From: CAZGXM01 sp964529795
Lineage (GTDB): Bacteria; Bacillota; JADQBR01
Direction: 5' to 3'
Length of the DNA stretch: 64,000 nucleotides
Assembly: GCA_964529795.1 (NCBI GenBank)
Contig: CAZGXM010000005.1
Coordinates: 12,602 to 76,601 of the forward strand
Shown here in pieces: positions 51,475 through 60,481 of this stretch (positions within the stretch are counted from its first letter, which is position 1; the number at the start of each line of letters is the position of its first letter). The notes under the pieces were generated by a model. The model was not told where the DNA came from. It saw nothing but the letters and a program-made list of their open reading frames with translations, and searched no databases. The position numbers and the translations under genes were made by a program.

Positions 51475-51879
51475 TTATTTTTCAAACTTTCCCAGTCGAA
51501 AGTATGTGCCGCTGGCGTAGGCGACCAGTTTATCCTCTTCTTCGTCGTAGCATCTCGCCTCGGCAACAATGAGCGTCCGCCCGTACTTGATGATTTCACC
51601 CTCTGCCCGCAAACTGTCACCGGTGGCAGGGCGCAGGTAGTTGACCTTCAACTCAATGGTGTTCGCCCCCTGGTCAGGGCCAATTTTTTGGTTGACCACC
51701 ACGGCAATAGCCGAATCCAGCATAGTGGCAATAACACCGCCGTGCACCTGCCCGTAAACCTGCCGGTGTTTTTCCGACACGGAAATCCGCACTATGGCCT
51801 TGCCGTCCTCTTTGTAATCCACATCCATGTCAATCAATCTCCAAAATGACCCCGCTGCCAAATCATTTAGTTTTACCAT
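51475..51879 (-). CDS. PaaI-type hotdog thioesterase
   Basis: 134 residues, one hotdog domain. The VHGGVIATMLDSAIAVVVN motif (catalytic Asp on the long helix, HGG loop) marks the PaaI/YbgC-like family. These enzymes hydrolyse acyl- or aryl-CoA thioesters. GGGGGATG precedes the ATG. It sits beside the glutaryl/glutaconyl-CoA operon on the same strand but after its terminator, so a housekeeping CoA-release role is likely. Confidence 0.88.
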   Translation of the reverse strand: MVKLNDLAAGSFWRLIDMDVDYKEDGKAIVRISVSEKHRQVYGQVHGGVIATMLDSAIAVVVNQKIGPDQGANTIELKVNYLRPATGDSLRAEGEIIKYGRTLIVAEARCYDEEEDKLVAYASGTYFRLGKFEK

Positions 51880-51950
51880 TTATCATCCCCCGTTCTTTGA
51901 TCATTTTATAAAATACTTTCATATAATTCAATTCACGTCAAGAGAAAAAA

Positions 51951-51979
51951 CACCCCATGGCCCTGGCACCAACGGGGTG
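51951..51979 (-). terminator. Terminator of the glutaconyl-CoA decarboxylase operon
   Basis: CACCCC/GGGGTG stem with inner TGG/CCA pairing, followed by TTTTTTCTC on the minus strand. Confidence 0.82.
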
Positions 51980-51995
51980 ATAGATTTTATTAACT

Positions 51996-53759
51996 TTATC
52001 CTTTTATGATCCTGGGCAAAATCATTTGATGCACAGGAGTAATTGATTGAGGATTCTGGTAACAGCTTTCAGTAAAAGCGACACAGTAATTTCTCAATAA
52101 CGGCAGCGAAACAATTTCATCAATAAACCCACGCTCTGCACAATAAATGGGTCGAGATTTCTCGTAATAGTCCTGCACCATCTTGTTCATTTTTTCAATT
52201 ACCGGCGCCAGATCCCGGCCTGCATCCTGTTCTTTTACCAATCTTCTGGAATAAGCTGCTGCTGCGGCCGTTTCACCATGCATAACGTAAATCTCAGTCA
52301 GAGGAGTTCCGATTGTAAATGCATTATTTTCATTGGCCTGCGGTCCTCCCAGCACATAGTGTGCCGCAGCTGACCCTTTCCTTAACATGATACACATCAT
52401 AGGCAGGTCTGTCTTTTCTATCGAGTAAATTAAACTCTGGCCCAGACCCAGCAATTCCGCTTCCTCCGCAGGGTCCCCCACATCAATTCCGGTAGTATCC
52501 TGCAGCCAGATGATGGGCAAGTTATCCCTGCCGCAGAAGGTAACAAACTCATTCATTTTTATCAGACCCTGGCGGTACAGCTTGCCGCCTACCCCCATGG
52601 CGCCTTTCGGCCGGTATTCCGGATAATCCTTGAAGAAACCCTGCTTGTTGCCTATCACCCCTACCGGCAATCCCCCTATTTTCGCTATGCCGGTAAATAC
52701 TTCCGGTCCGTACTCAGGCCTGTATTCCATAAATTCGCTGTTATCGGTAAGCCGGGCCAATACTTCTATTGAATCGTAAACCCGCTTTTGATTGAAAGGA
52801 ATGATATAGTTGAGGTCTTCTCCCGGAAACTTTGGTTCTGCAGGTTCGGCAACCCTGAAAAATTTGGGGTCGTAGGCCGGAAGGGACTTCATGTAGTCCT
52901 TGATACCATCCAAAACTCCCTGCTCTGTTTCATGCACTTCTCTGAAAAAGGCGGTATGGTCAAAATGGGTTTCCACCCTGCCCGGAGGTTTTGTCTTAAA
53001 AGACTTGGTTGCCTCAATCAACTGCTGGACACCTTCAAGATCAAAGTGACCTTTAGGGCTCATCCCTCCTACAATTCCGGCCCCGCCAACAGCGATATTG
53101 GCATCCTTATGGGCCAAAAGGATCGTAGGGCTGATGCCCTGGTAACCGCCTCCAGCGGGATTCGTCCCATAAATGGCATTTAAAACAGGAATTCCCAACT
53201 TGTTAAGTTCGGCATGCCTGAAGAAGGGAGTACCGCTACCCCTGCGGTCCGGATATATTTCCTCCTGCTCCGGCAACTTCACTCCACTGCAGTTTGTAAG
53301 CCATACCAGCGGTATATTCAACCTTTTGGCAAGATCCGTCACTCTGAGGATATTTTCGGCCTGTCCTGCAATCCATGCACCTGCCATAACCTTATTATCA
53401 AAGCCGATAATCACGGCCCATTTCCCCTCAATCTTACCCAACCCGTCAACTACCGCGGTACAACCCTCTTCATTGGACCGGGGGTTGTAAAGGGTGTGGA
53501 GAGGACACCATGTTCCCTCATCGACAAGGTATTCCAGCCTGTCATAAACTGTCATCTGACCCCTCTGACGAACCTTTTCCGCAGGTTTACCGGCTTGTTT
53601 TACCTTTTCCACCACTTGGGCAATTAACTCTTCCTGTTCCTTGATCGCCGCGATATTTTCCTTTCCCAGCTTTAAATCCCTTTCACTTAACGGTTTGCCG
53701 ATACCGGGCATCTTTTCAAAATATGGCCTCAGCGGTGTTTGCTTTCGAGACATAAGCAC
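51996..53759 (-). CDS. gcdA: Glutaconyl-CoA decarboxylase alpha subunit (carboxyltransferase)
   Basis: 587 residues, the length of the Acidaminococcus GcdA, with close agreement by eye: YGTNPAGGGYxxISPT, VGGAGIxGGMxPKGHxDLE, GGKLYRQGLxKMNEFVT, QDTTGIDVG, and the C-terminal PxHQMILPRxI. It moves the carboxyl group of glutaconyl-CoA to biotin on the carrier; GcdB then releases CO2 while exporting Na+. A GTG start follows AAGGAAG. Part of a five-gene operon with an acyl-CoA dehydrogenase. The pathway (glutaryl-CoA to crotonyl-CoA) is found in anaerobic aromatic and amino acid degradation. Confidence 0.95.
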   Translation of the reverse strand: MLMSRKQTPLRPYFEKMPGIGKPLSERDLKLGKENIAAIKEQEELIAQVVEKVKQAGKPAEKVRQRGQMTVYDRLEYLVDEGTWCPLHTLYNPRSNEEGCTAVVDGLGKIEGKWAVIIGFDNKVMAGAWIAGQAENILRVTDLAKRLNIPLVWLTNCSGVKLPEQEEIYPDRRGSGTPFFRHAELNKLGIPVLNAIYGTNPAGGGYQGISPTILLAHKDANIAVGGAGIVGGMSPKGHFDLEGVQQLIEATKSFKTKPPGRVETHFDHTAFFREVHETEQGVLDGIKDYMKSLPAYDPKFFRVAEPAEPKFPGEDLNYIIPFNQKRVYDSIEVLARLTDNSEFMEYRPEYGPEVFTGIAKIGGLPVGVIGNKQGFFKDYPEYRPKGAMGVGGKLYRQGLIKMNEFVTFCGRDNLPIIWLQDTTGIDVGDPAEEAELLGLGQSLIYSIEKTDLPMMCIMLRKGSAAAHYVLGGPQANENNAFTIGTPLTEIYVMHGETAAAAAYSRRLVKEQDAGRDLAPVIEKMNKMVQDYYEKSRPIYCAERGFIDEIVSLPLLRNYCVAFTESCYQNPQSITPVHQMILPRIIKG

Positions 53760-53827
53760 AGATCACTTCCTTTCGTATTAAATTCATTCCATTTTTTAGC
53801 TTTTCAGCCAACATCGTCACTCCAAAT

Positions 53828-54985
53828 TTACCTGTTTGGAGCGTCTCCCAAGGCAATTCCGGCAATAATCATTTTCTGAATGTTACTGGTACCCTCCACA
53901 GTCTGCAAGGACTTGGCATCTCTCAAGAATCTTTCCGCCGGGTACTCGGTGGAATAGCCGTAGGAGCCGTATATCTTCATGCACTCATTGGCAGCATGTA
54001 CCGCTGCTTCTGCGGCATAATACTTGGCAATGGAAGTTTCATACTGGTTGGGCAACCCCTGGTCCTTCAGCCAGGCAGCACGGTAAACCAGCAACTGCGT
54101 GGCATGATGTTCGGCAACCATCTCGGCAATCTGTGCCTGAATCATCTGGTAGCTGCCAATCTTCCTGCCAAACTGGGTACGCTCGTTGGCATACTGGACT
54201 GATGCATCAACACAGGCGGCGCTGATACCAAGCCCGCCGGCAGCGCAGCCCAGACGGGTGTTATTTAACTGCCACATGCAGATTTTAAAGCCTTCGCCCA
54301 CTTTGCCCAGCACGTTTTCCCTGGGTATCTTTACCCCGTCAAAAATTATTTCACCGGTGGGTGCGCAGTGCAGGCCCATCTTGGTTTCAATGGCATTGGC
54401 TTCAATGCCTTCAGTATTTTTCAAATCCACAATAAAGCAGGTCATGCCCTTGTACCCGGCCTCCCTGTCAGTATACGCATAAACCAGGCCGTAGTCACCC
54501 ACGTGGGCATTGGAAATCCACATTTTCTGGCCGTTGATTTCCCAGTGGTCACCCTTGTCAACGGCTGTTGTTTTCATGCTGGCCACGTCAGAACCGGTGT
54601 TGGGTTCGGTAATGGCAAAGAAACCCAGCTTTTCGCCGCTTACCCAGTCGGGGATGTACTTCTGCTTCTGCTCCTCAGTACCGAACTTGTTAACCGTTAC
54701 CGCCGGGCCCAGGTTCTGCATATTGAAGGGCAGACGCCAGGAAGCGCTTACCTTGGCCACCTGTTCCGCCATGATGACGGACTCCAAAAAGCCCATGCCG
54801 TTGCCGCCGTATTCCTCGGGGATCGCGCAGCCGAAAAATCCCAGTTCACCCATCTTTTTTACCAGTTCCGGGCGAAAGCGGTGATTTACCTCGTCATTTT
54901 CCAATGTGGGCAGAATTTCATTTTCCGCAAATTTTTTCGCCATGTCCTGAATCATCTGCTGTTCTTCAGTCAAACCAAAAAACAT
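53828..54985 (-). CDS. Acyl-CoA dehydrogenase, probable non-decarboxylating glutaryl-CoA dehydrogenase
   Basis: 385-residue FAD flavoenzyme. ITEPNTGSDVASMKT and NGQKMWISNA are FAD/substrate motifs; the catalytic Glu is in QTVEGTSNIQK. It lies inside the glutaconyl-CoA decarboxylase operon, which points to oxidation of glutaryl-CoA to glutaconyl-CoA without decarboxylation, as known in anaerobes such as Desulfococcus. Decarboxylation is then left to the Na+ pump. Other short acyl-CoA substrates cannot be excluded from sequence alone. Confidence 0.9.
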   Translation of the reverse strand: MFFGLTEEQQMIQDMAKKFAENEILPTLENDEVNHRFRPELVKKMGELGFFGCAIPEEYGGNGMGFLESVIMAEQVAKVSASWRLPFNMQNLGPAVTVNKFGTEEQKQKYIPDWVSGEKLGFFAITEPNTGSDVASMKTTAVDKGDHWEINGQKMWISNAHVGDYGLVYAYTDREAGYKGMTCFIVDLKNTEGIEANAIETKMGLHCAPTGEIIFDGVKIPRENVLGKVGEGFKICMWQLNNTRLGCAAGGLGISAACVDASVQYANERTQFGRKIGSYQMIQAQIAEMVAEHHATQLLVYRAAWLKDQGLPNQYETSIAKYYAAEAAVHAANECMKIYGSYGYSTEYPAERFLRDAKSLQTVEGTSNIQKMIIAGIALGDAPNR

Positions 54986-55026
54986 TTACTCCACCTCCGC
55001 ATTGTTCTAATTTTACCGTCTGCCTG

Positions 55027-55239
55027 TTATTCAATGTCACAGATAACATCTTCTTCATTAATGGAATCACCGGCGGCTACCTGCAGATTTTTCACGGTGC
55101 CGCCTTCGGTGGCGAAAACCGGAGTTTCCATCTTCATGGACTCAACTATCAATACCACGTCGTCCACGTCAATGGGGTCCCCGTCCTTCACCTTGACTTC
55201 CACTACTTTTCCTGCCATTGGTGCCAGTAATTTACCCAT
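55027..55239 (-). CDS. gcdC: Biotin carboxyl carrier subunit of glutaconyl-CoA decarboxylase
   Basis: 70-residue biotinyl domain. The biotin-accepting Lys is in ESMKMET; flanking Gly/Pro turns (LAPMAGKVVEVKV) complete the flattened barrel. There is no long Ala/Pro linker as in some gamma subunits. AAGGAGG precedes the ATG. It shuttles the carboxyl group from GcdA to GcdB. Confidence 0.94.
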   Translation of the reverse strand: MGKLLAPMAGKVVEVKVKDGDPIDVDDVVLIVESMKMETPVFATEGGTVKNLQVAAGDSINEEDVICDIE

Positions 55240-55279
55240 TTTAAAATTACCTCCTTGAATTTTTTAATAAAAGTATTTG

Positions 55280-56398
55280 TTATTGTAACAGGGAAATAAA
55301 TATCCCTGCAGCAACCACCGTACCGATTACGCCGGCCACATTGGGGCCCATGGCAAACATCAAGAGGTAGTTCTGCCGGTTGGCCTCGGAGCCCACCTTA
55401 TGCACCACCCGGGCAGCCATGGGGACGGCAGAAACCCCGGCAGCACCGATGAGAGGGTTGATTTTCTGCTTTAAAAACAGGTTCATCAGTTTTGCCAGCA
55501 GCAAACCGGAAGCGGTACTGATTGCAAATGCCAGCAACCCCAAAATAAAGATAAAAATCACTTTAGGCTGCAGGAAGTTTTCCGCCGTCATGGTAGCGCC
55601 CACGGAAATTCCCAAAAAAATGGTGACAATATTCATCAACTCGTTTTGAGCCGCTTCCGTCAAACGCTTGACCACACCGGCTTCCCGGAACAGGTTGCCC
55701 AACATGAACATGGCCATCAGGGCAGCAGAAGCGGGTACAATCAGTACAATTACCAGAGTGGTGACAACGGGAAAAAGAATTTTTTCCAGCTTGCTCACCG
55801 GGCGCAGGCGCACCATCTTGATTTTACGCTCGTTTTCAGTGGTTAAAAGTTTCATGATCGGCGGCTGAATAATGGGCACCAGCGCCATGTACGAATAGGC
55901 CGCCACCGCCACCGCCCCGATCAAATCAGGCGCCAGTATGGAACCCAGGTAAATGGTGGTGGGGCCGTCGGCGCCGCCGATAATACCGATGGTAGCTGCC
56001 TCCATCACGTTGAATCCCAGCAGCAGGGCTGAAAAAAAGGTGATGTACACGCCCACCTGGGCCCCGGCACCCAAAAGCAAAGTCTTGGGATTGGCAATCA
56101 CCGGGCCGAAATCAGTAAGGGCACCCAGGCCCAGGAATATCACCGGCGGGATGATTTCCCACTCGATACCATAATGATAAAAACGCCAGATAAGTCCATG
56201 CCCCTCCTCCATCAAACCCGCCACGGGGATATTGGTGATTAAAATACCAAAACCGATGGGCAGCAGCAGCAGGGGCTCGTACTCCTTCTTGATAGCCAGG
56301 TAAAACAGCGCCCCGGCAATTACCCACATGATCACGTGCTTGTATGTCACCGCAGGTAAACCGCTGGTCAAAATAATCTGTTGGATACTTTCAATCAT
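55280..56398 (-). CDS. gcdB: Na+-translocating decarboxylase beta subunit
   Basis: 372 residues, OadB/GcdB/MmdB family, with ten or so membrane segments. The conserved GGADGPTTIYLGS (with the Na+/CO2 site Asp), PVAGLMEEGHGL, and NPLIGAAGVSAVPMAARV stretches are present. It decarboxylates carboxybiotin and exports Na+. GGAGG precedes the ATG. Confidence 0.95.
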   Translation of the reverse strand: MIESIQQIILTSGLPAVTYKHVIMWVIAGALFYLAIKKEYEPLLLLPIGFGILITNIPVAGLMEEGHGLIWRFYHYGIEWEIIPPVIFLGLGALTDFGPVIANPKTLLLGAGAQVGVYITFFSALLLGFNVMEAATIGIIGGADGPTTIYLGSILAPDLIGAVAVAAYSYMALVPIIQPPIMKLLTTENERKIKMVRLRPVSKLEKILFPVVTTLVIVLIVPASAALMAMFMLGNLFREAGVVKRLTEAAQNELMNIVTIFLGISVGATMTAENFLQPKVIFIFILGLLAFAISTASGLLLAKLMNLFLKQKINPLIGAAGVSAVPMAARVVHKVGSEANRQNYLLMFAMGPNVAGVIGTVVAAGIFISLLQ

Positions 56399-56415
56399 TA
56401 CCGATTCCTCCGTCC

Positions 56416-56577
56416 CTAAGATGCTTGTGATTTCTTTTCTTCAACTTTATTGGTGCTTTCAATTAATTTCACTACCCAGTGAGTGAACGTGACAGAAAAC
56501 TGCAGCACCACCATGACAATAAACACTCCGGCAACGCCGCTGAAAAATACCTTGACGGCCAAATTCCAATCCTGCAT
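56416..56577 (-). CDS. gcdD: Small OadG-type subunit of the Na+-pumping decarboxylase
   Basis: A 53-residue protein (MQDWNLAVKVFFSGVAGVFI... ending KKSQAS) with one membrane helix at residues ~10-32 and a charged tail. AAGGGG precedes the ATG by six bases, and the stop is 17 bases before gcdB. The layout is that of the delta/gamma (OadG-like) subunit that anchors the complex. It is short enough to be missed by length-filtered gene calling; a longer open frame across the same bases in another frame is spurious. Confidence 0.85.
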   Translation of the reverse strand: MQDWNLAVKVFFSGVAGVFIVMVVLQFSVTFTHWVVKLIESTNKVEEKKSQAS

Positions 56578-56679
56578 AACCTTCCCCTTGCGGGTTCACC
56601 TCCTTGGCATAAAAATCAAGCTGGCAAAAACAAAGACAGATCGTAGGAAATCTATAAAGTAAGTAGTAAGCAAAAAAAA

Positions 56680-56703
56680 TGCCAGCGTCAATGAACGCTG
56701 GCA
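56680..56703. terminator. Bidirectional-looking terminator after the sigma-54 activator gene
   Basis: TGCCAGCG/CGCTGGCA stem with an eight-base loop, flanked by eight A and seven T, so it can act in both directions. It separates the regulator from the gcd operon. Confidence 0.88.
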
Positions 56704-56818
56704 TTTTTTTAAAGCCTTTAGTTATCAATATTTTTGCCATCCAGCAGCGGGCATGACTATTAAGCATGCCGGAAATACCGTGCTAAAACAGGCAACCTTC
56801 CCCGCACTTTCGCATTGG

Positions 56819-58942
56819 TTAATGCTCTTTTGCATTGAGGTCCACGCCAAAATGGTCCTTGATACGGTTGAGCTTCCTGACAATGGTGGACTGGTTGACC
56901 TCCAGGATCGCCGCTACCTTGTAGGTACTGCCGTACTCCTGCAGCGCCTTGTCCAACAGCTGTTTCTCCACTTCCAGCACCGCCTCTTTCAATGGCATAA
57001 TCCCGGAAACGCTAACCCGGGAAGTGCCGCCTGCACTTTTAACCTGGAGGTGCTCCGGCAAATCTGCGGGAGAAATCACCGGTGACCTGCTGGTAACCAC
57101 CAAACGCTCAATTATGTTTTCCAGTTCCCGGATATTCCCCGGCCAGTCATAATTCAAGAAACAGTCCATCACCTCAGGGGAAAGCTGTTTTTCCAGACCG
57201 TAAGCCTGGCAGAATTGATTTTTAAATCTTTTTACCAGGGGGATAATTTCATCTTTTCGTTCCCGCAGCGGCGGAATGCAGATGGGAATCACATTCAGGC
57301 GAAAGTACAGGTCCTCGCGAAAATCACCGTTCTCCACCATTTCCTCCAGATTCCGATTGGTGGCAGCGAGGATACGCACGTTTACCCGGCGGGGCTGCTG
57401 GCCCCCCACCCGGTAAATCTCCCGGTCCTGGATGGCACGCAAAAGCTTCACCTGCAGGGGCAGGGGCAAATCACCGATTTCATCCAAAAAGAGAGTGCCG
57501 TTATGGGCCAGCTCAAACATCCCCATTTTCCCCTCCCGGCTTGCGCCGGTAAAAGCCCCGGGCTCGTAGCCAAAAAGCTCGGATTCCAAGAGGTTGCCCG
57601 GGATGGCACCACAGTTTACTTTTATAAAGGGTCCTTCTTTTCTCTTGCTGTTGGAGTGTATCACCTTGGCCACAATTTCCTTGCCCACGCCGGATTCGCC
57701 CAACAGCAGGATGGTGGAATCCACCTGGGCCACCCGCAGCGCCAGGTCCAGGATTTTTTTCATTTTGGCGGAATGCACCACTATCCCCTTTTCGTCCAGC
57801 AGCTGCTTGCGCAGTTCGTGCAGTTCCGAGTGATAACGCCGGGTCAGTTCCTCACTGTGTTCCAGCTGCCGCCGCAACTCGTTCAACTCGGTCAGGTCCC
57901 GCACATTTATAACTATACGGCCGAGATTACCCTCCTTATCCAGTACCGGGTTGCCGGTTAAAAGCAGCTGGCTGCCTGCCCGTTCCAGCACGGTGGACTG
58001 GCGCTTTTTCTTGCTGCGCACCGCTTCCACCAGGGCCGCAGGAAGAATATCTTCGGCGGCCTCCTCCAGGGAGCGTTCCAGAATATCCTCAGCCTTAATC
58101 CCCATGATACGCTCGAAAGCTTCATTCACCCGGTGTACCGTGCCTTGGGCGTCGGCAACAAGGATCCCGTCATAGGATGCATCGATAACCGTTCTTAATT
58201 CCTCGTTTAACTGTTTGACGCTGTTTAATTCATTGGCGATTGCCTCAATTTCCGAGATGTCCTGAAAGACACCCACCGCCCCCACTATCTCACCGTTTTC
58301 AAAAATAGGCGTGCGGTGGGTCATATAGGTACGCGTCTCTTTGGAGTATTCCACGGTAAACTTGTGGGCCAGCTGTACCTCGCCGGTTTCCAAAATATCC
58401 AGCAGCCCCTGGGGAATAATTACCCGGGAGAGGTGCTTGCCGATAGCGTCCTCTTTTTTACGCCAAATAATTTCCTCCGCGGCCCGGTTATAGACGGTCA
58501 CTATCCCTTCTTTGTTAATGGCAATGATACCGTTGTGGGCAAAGTCCAGCACGTTTTCCAGCTGCTCCGCCCGTTTCTTTATCTTTTCAAAGAGGATACC
58601 GCCGATTTGGTCCTTGGTAATCACACTCCATGGCAGACCGGCACCGTCCGCCACCACCAAATAGTAGGCCGGTAGTTCCCATAAAGAATCCAAAGCAGCG
58701 TCATCGGCCACGGTAAGAAAGTTCCCGGACATTACCCCGGCTACCGGCATGTTGGCCAGCAGGCGGTTGGCAGCGGCCCCGCGAAGGACTTCCAAAGACA
58801 CCACCCCGCGGATTTTTTTCTCTTCATCCAGCACAGGCGCTGCCGAAATGGCTGAGTCCTCCAAAACCTTCAAAGCATCAGCTGCCGCTGTCTGCTCCAT
58901 AATTGCCGGATATCTTTTATTACAAACCTGGCGTACCAGCAT
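56819..58942 (-). CDS. Sigma-54-dependent activator with CBS and PAS sensory domains
   Basis: 707 residues: CBS-pair-like region at ~10-125, PAS at ~130-245, a second PAS at ~255-370, a coiled segment, AAA+ with Walker A GESGVGKE and sigma-54 loop GAFTGA, and a C-terminal helix-turn-helix (YGSTYKVAAILEVNQSTIVRKLNRI). The ATG at 58942 follows GAGGAGG; the longer frame is not supported. It sits between the gcd operon downstream and, divergently, the molybdenum operon whose start has a sigma-54 promoter. So the latter is a likely target, and the gcd operon a possible one. CBS domains suggest an adenine-nucleotide signal. Confidence 0.9.
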   Translation of the reverse strand: MLVRQVCNKRYPAIMEQTAAADALKVLEDSAISAAPVLDEEKKIRGVVSLEVLRGAAANRLLANMPVAGVMSGNFLTVADDAALDSLWELPAYYLVVADGAGLPWSVITKDQIGGILFEKIKKRAEQLENVLDFAHNGIIAINKEGIVTVYNRAAEEIIWRKKEDAIGKHLSRVIIPQGLLDILETGEVQLAHKFTVEYSKETRTYMTHRTPIFENGEIVGAVGVFQDISEIEAIANELNSVKQLNEELRTVIDASYDGILVADAQGTVHRVNEAFERIMGIKAEDILERSLEEAAEDILPAALVEAVRSKKKRQSTVLERAGSQLLLTGNPVLDKEGNLGRIVINVRDLTELNELRRQLEHSEELTRRYHSELHELRKQLLDEKGIVVHSAKMKKILDLALRVAQVDSTILLLGESGVGKEIVAKVIHSNSKRKEGPFIKVNCGAIPGNLLESELFGYEPGAFTGASREGKMGMFELAHNGTLFLDEIGDLPLPLQVKLLRAIQDREIYRVGGQQPRRVNVRILAATNRNLEEMVENGDFREDLYFRLNVIPICIPPLRERKDEIIPLVKRFKNQFCQAYGLEKQLSPEVMDCFLNYDWPGNIRELENIIERLVVTSRSPVISPADLPEHLQVKSAGGTSRVSVSGIMPLKEAVLEVEKQLLDKALQEYGSTYKVAAILEVNQSTIVRKLNRIKDHFGVDLNAKEH

Positions 58943-59353
58943 AGTATTCCTCCTCGAGGTAACCTCTTTTGTCCTGAAAAGGTTATTAAAAAAGCTCAAA
59001 CTCCTTGACCGTGATGTCCTTTTCATATAATACTTGTTTTAAACTATATTCTAGAAAGCTGAAGCATTTCCTCTAAAATACTCCAAGACAATGCCGTAAA
59101 TACCATTGATGTACAGGTACATATGCTCAATAATACGGGTAATGCTGATGGTGTCTGAAATAACCGGGAATATAATTGGTGAAATAAGCGTACAGCAGAA
59201 AAAGAATTGCTAAGATGGTCAACTCTTTATTTCTATTAAGAAGAGTTTCTCAATATGCGAAAACAATATTCAAATTGATAAATTTGTCTCCAAGATGAGA
59301 GGAGGTTGCTTTTGTATCTTAAATTTAATTTTTAGTATGACAATAGGGGCCGC

Positions 59354-59468
59354 TTAGTCCCTTAATCGTAAAATTCTTGCCAAAACGAAAAGAAAATTTA
59401 GCACGGGAAAGCTTTTATGCCTGCTAATTCAGGGATGACAACTTTGGCTCCGGCTTGTCCGGGTTAGG
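59354..59468 (+). repeat. 115-bp element, copy 1, upstream of the molybdenum operon
   Basis: Matches 62509-62623 over all 115 bases without gaps; I count eight differences, none in the last 45. Possible RNA structure: CCCTTAAT/ATTCAGGG closing stem, TTCTT/AAGAA stem, TTAGC/GCTAA stem and a CCGG-CTTGT-CCGG hairpin. Its end is 80 bases before the sigma-54 promoter. Confidence 0.85.
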
Positions 59469-59547
59469 CATTTTGTAAGTTAATTAATTTTTTAAAGTAT
59501 CTTTGTCCAGTTTGCCACTATTCAAGCTTAAGAGTTTAACCTTGGCT

Positions 59548-59563
59548 TGGCATACAGTTTGCT
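59548..59563 (+). promoter_or_regulatory. Sigma-54 promoter (-24/-12) of the molybdenum operon
   Basis: TGGCATACAGTTTGCT: GG at 59549-59550 and GC at 59561-59562, ten bases apart, in a TGGCA-N6-TTGC context, about 95 bases before yqeB. A sigma-54 activator is encoded divergently. Confidence 0.85.
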
Positions 59564-59656
59564 TTTACAAAAGGGTGTATTGGCGTTAATATATATTTAT
59601 AGAACATTTTAAACATTCATTAGTGAAGACTTCCCTACGGAAAGAGGGATGAAATA

Positions 59657-60481
59657 GTGTCAATGTACTATGAAAAGAAACTACCTTTGGTGATGATTCG
59701 AGGCGCAGGAGACTTGGCATCGGGAGTCGCTAATCGCCTGTATAAGTCAGGTTTCCCCGTTATTATGCTGGAAGCACCCCAACCTACAGTTATCCGTCGC
59801 ACTGTCGCCTATGCCAGTGCCATCTTCGAGGGAATCACCACCATAGAAGGGGTTACTGCATGTAAAGCAGAAAGCTCGAGCAGTGTACATGCCGTAATTG
59901 ACCAGGGACGAATACCTGTTTTAATCGACCCTGCCGGTGAAAGTATTCTCTTGATTAAACCGAAAATTTTAGTAGATGCCATTATGGCAAAAAAGAACCT
60001 GGGGACCAGCCGCCACCAGGCACCTTTGGTTATTGCCCTGGGACCGGGTTTCACTGCAGGAAGAGATGTTGATGCAGTGGTAGAGACCATGCGCGGGCAT
60101 TACCTGGGTCGAGTGACCTGGCATGGAGCGGCCATCCCTGACACCGGTTCTCCTGGGGATATAGCAGGGTTTTCTAGAAAACGCCTGCTGAGAGCACCAG
60201 AGGCAGGTATTTGGAACCCTCTAGTCAACATCGGTGACATGGTACGGGAAGGAGATACGGTAGCCATGGTAGGCACTACACCGGTAAAAGCTTCACTTGA
60301 CGGGATTGTCCGCGGCCTATTATATCCCGGCTTAGCTGTCCATGCGGGCATGAAAGTTGGCGACATTGACCCCCGAGCTGATGTTAATCACTGTTTCACT
60401 ATCTCCGATAAAGCCCGGGCAGTGGCTGGAGGGGTTTTGGAAGCTGTAATGCACGGACTATTTGCCAGGGAGGACGGATAA
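59657..60481 (+). CDS. yqeB: EF2563/YqeB-type selenium-dependent molybdenum hydroxylase system protein
   Basis: 274 residues with an N-terminal RGAGDLASGVANRLYKSGF (Rossmann-like) and a C-terminal barrel-type segment (VGTTPVKASLDGIVRGLLYPG). YqeB proteins accompany selenium-dependent molybdenum hydroxylases with YqeC, XdhC and MocA; the reaction is not established. A GTG start follows GAGGGATG. The stop overlaps the xdhC ATG (TAATG), so the genes are coupled. First gene after the sigma-54 promoter. Confidence 0.88.
   Translation: MSMYYEKKLPLVMIRGAGDLASGVANRLYKSGFPVIMLEAPQPTVIRRTVAYASAIFEGITTIEGVTACKAESSSSVHAVIDQGRIPVLIDPAGESILLIKPKILVDAIMAKKNLGTSRHQAPLVIALGPGFTAGRDVDAVVETMRGHYLGRVTWHGAAIPDTGSPGDIAGFSRKRLLRAPEAGIWNPLVNIGDMVREGDTVAMVGTTPVKASLDGIVRGLLYPGLAVHAGMKVGDIDPRADVNHCFTISDKARAVAGGVLEAVMHGLFAREDG

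Larger units (their letters stand above)
58943..59656. other. 714-base divergent intergenic region
   Basis: Holds the upstream region of the sigma-54 activator gene, the first 115-bp repeat copy (59354-59468) and the sigma-54 promoter of the plus-strand operon. No convincing open frame. Confidence 0.7.

Noticed and set aside
56459..56767. 102-codon minus-strand frame upstream of gcdB
   Set aside because: It runs through the terminator and is out of frame with the 53-residue OadG-like subunit, which has a good ribosome site.
59354..59468. Molybdenum cofactor (Moco) riboswitch
   Set aside because: The gene context is right, but the conserved Moco core as I remember it is not evident, so it is reported as an unassigned repeat.
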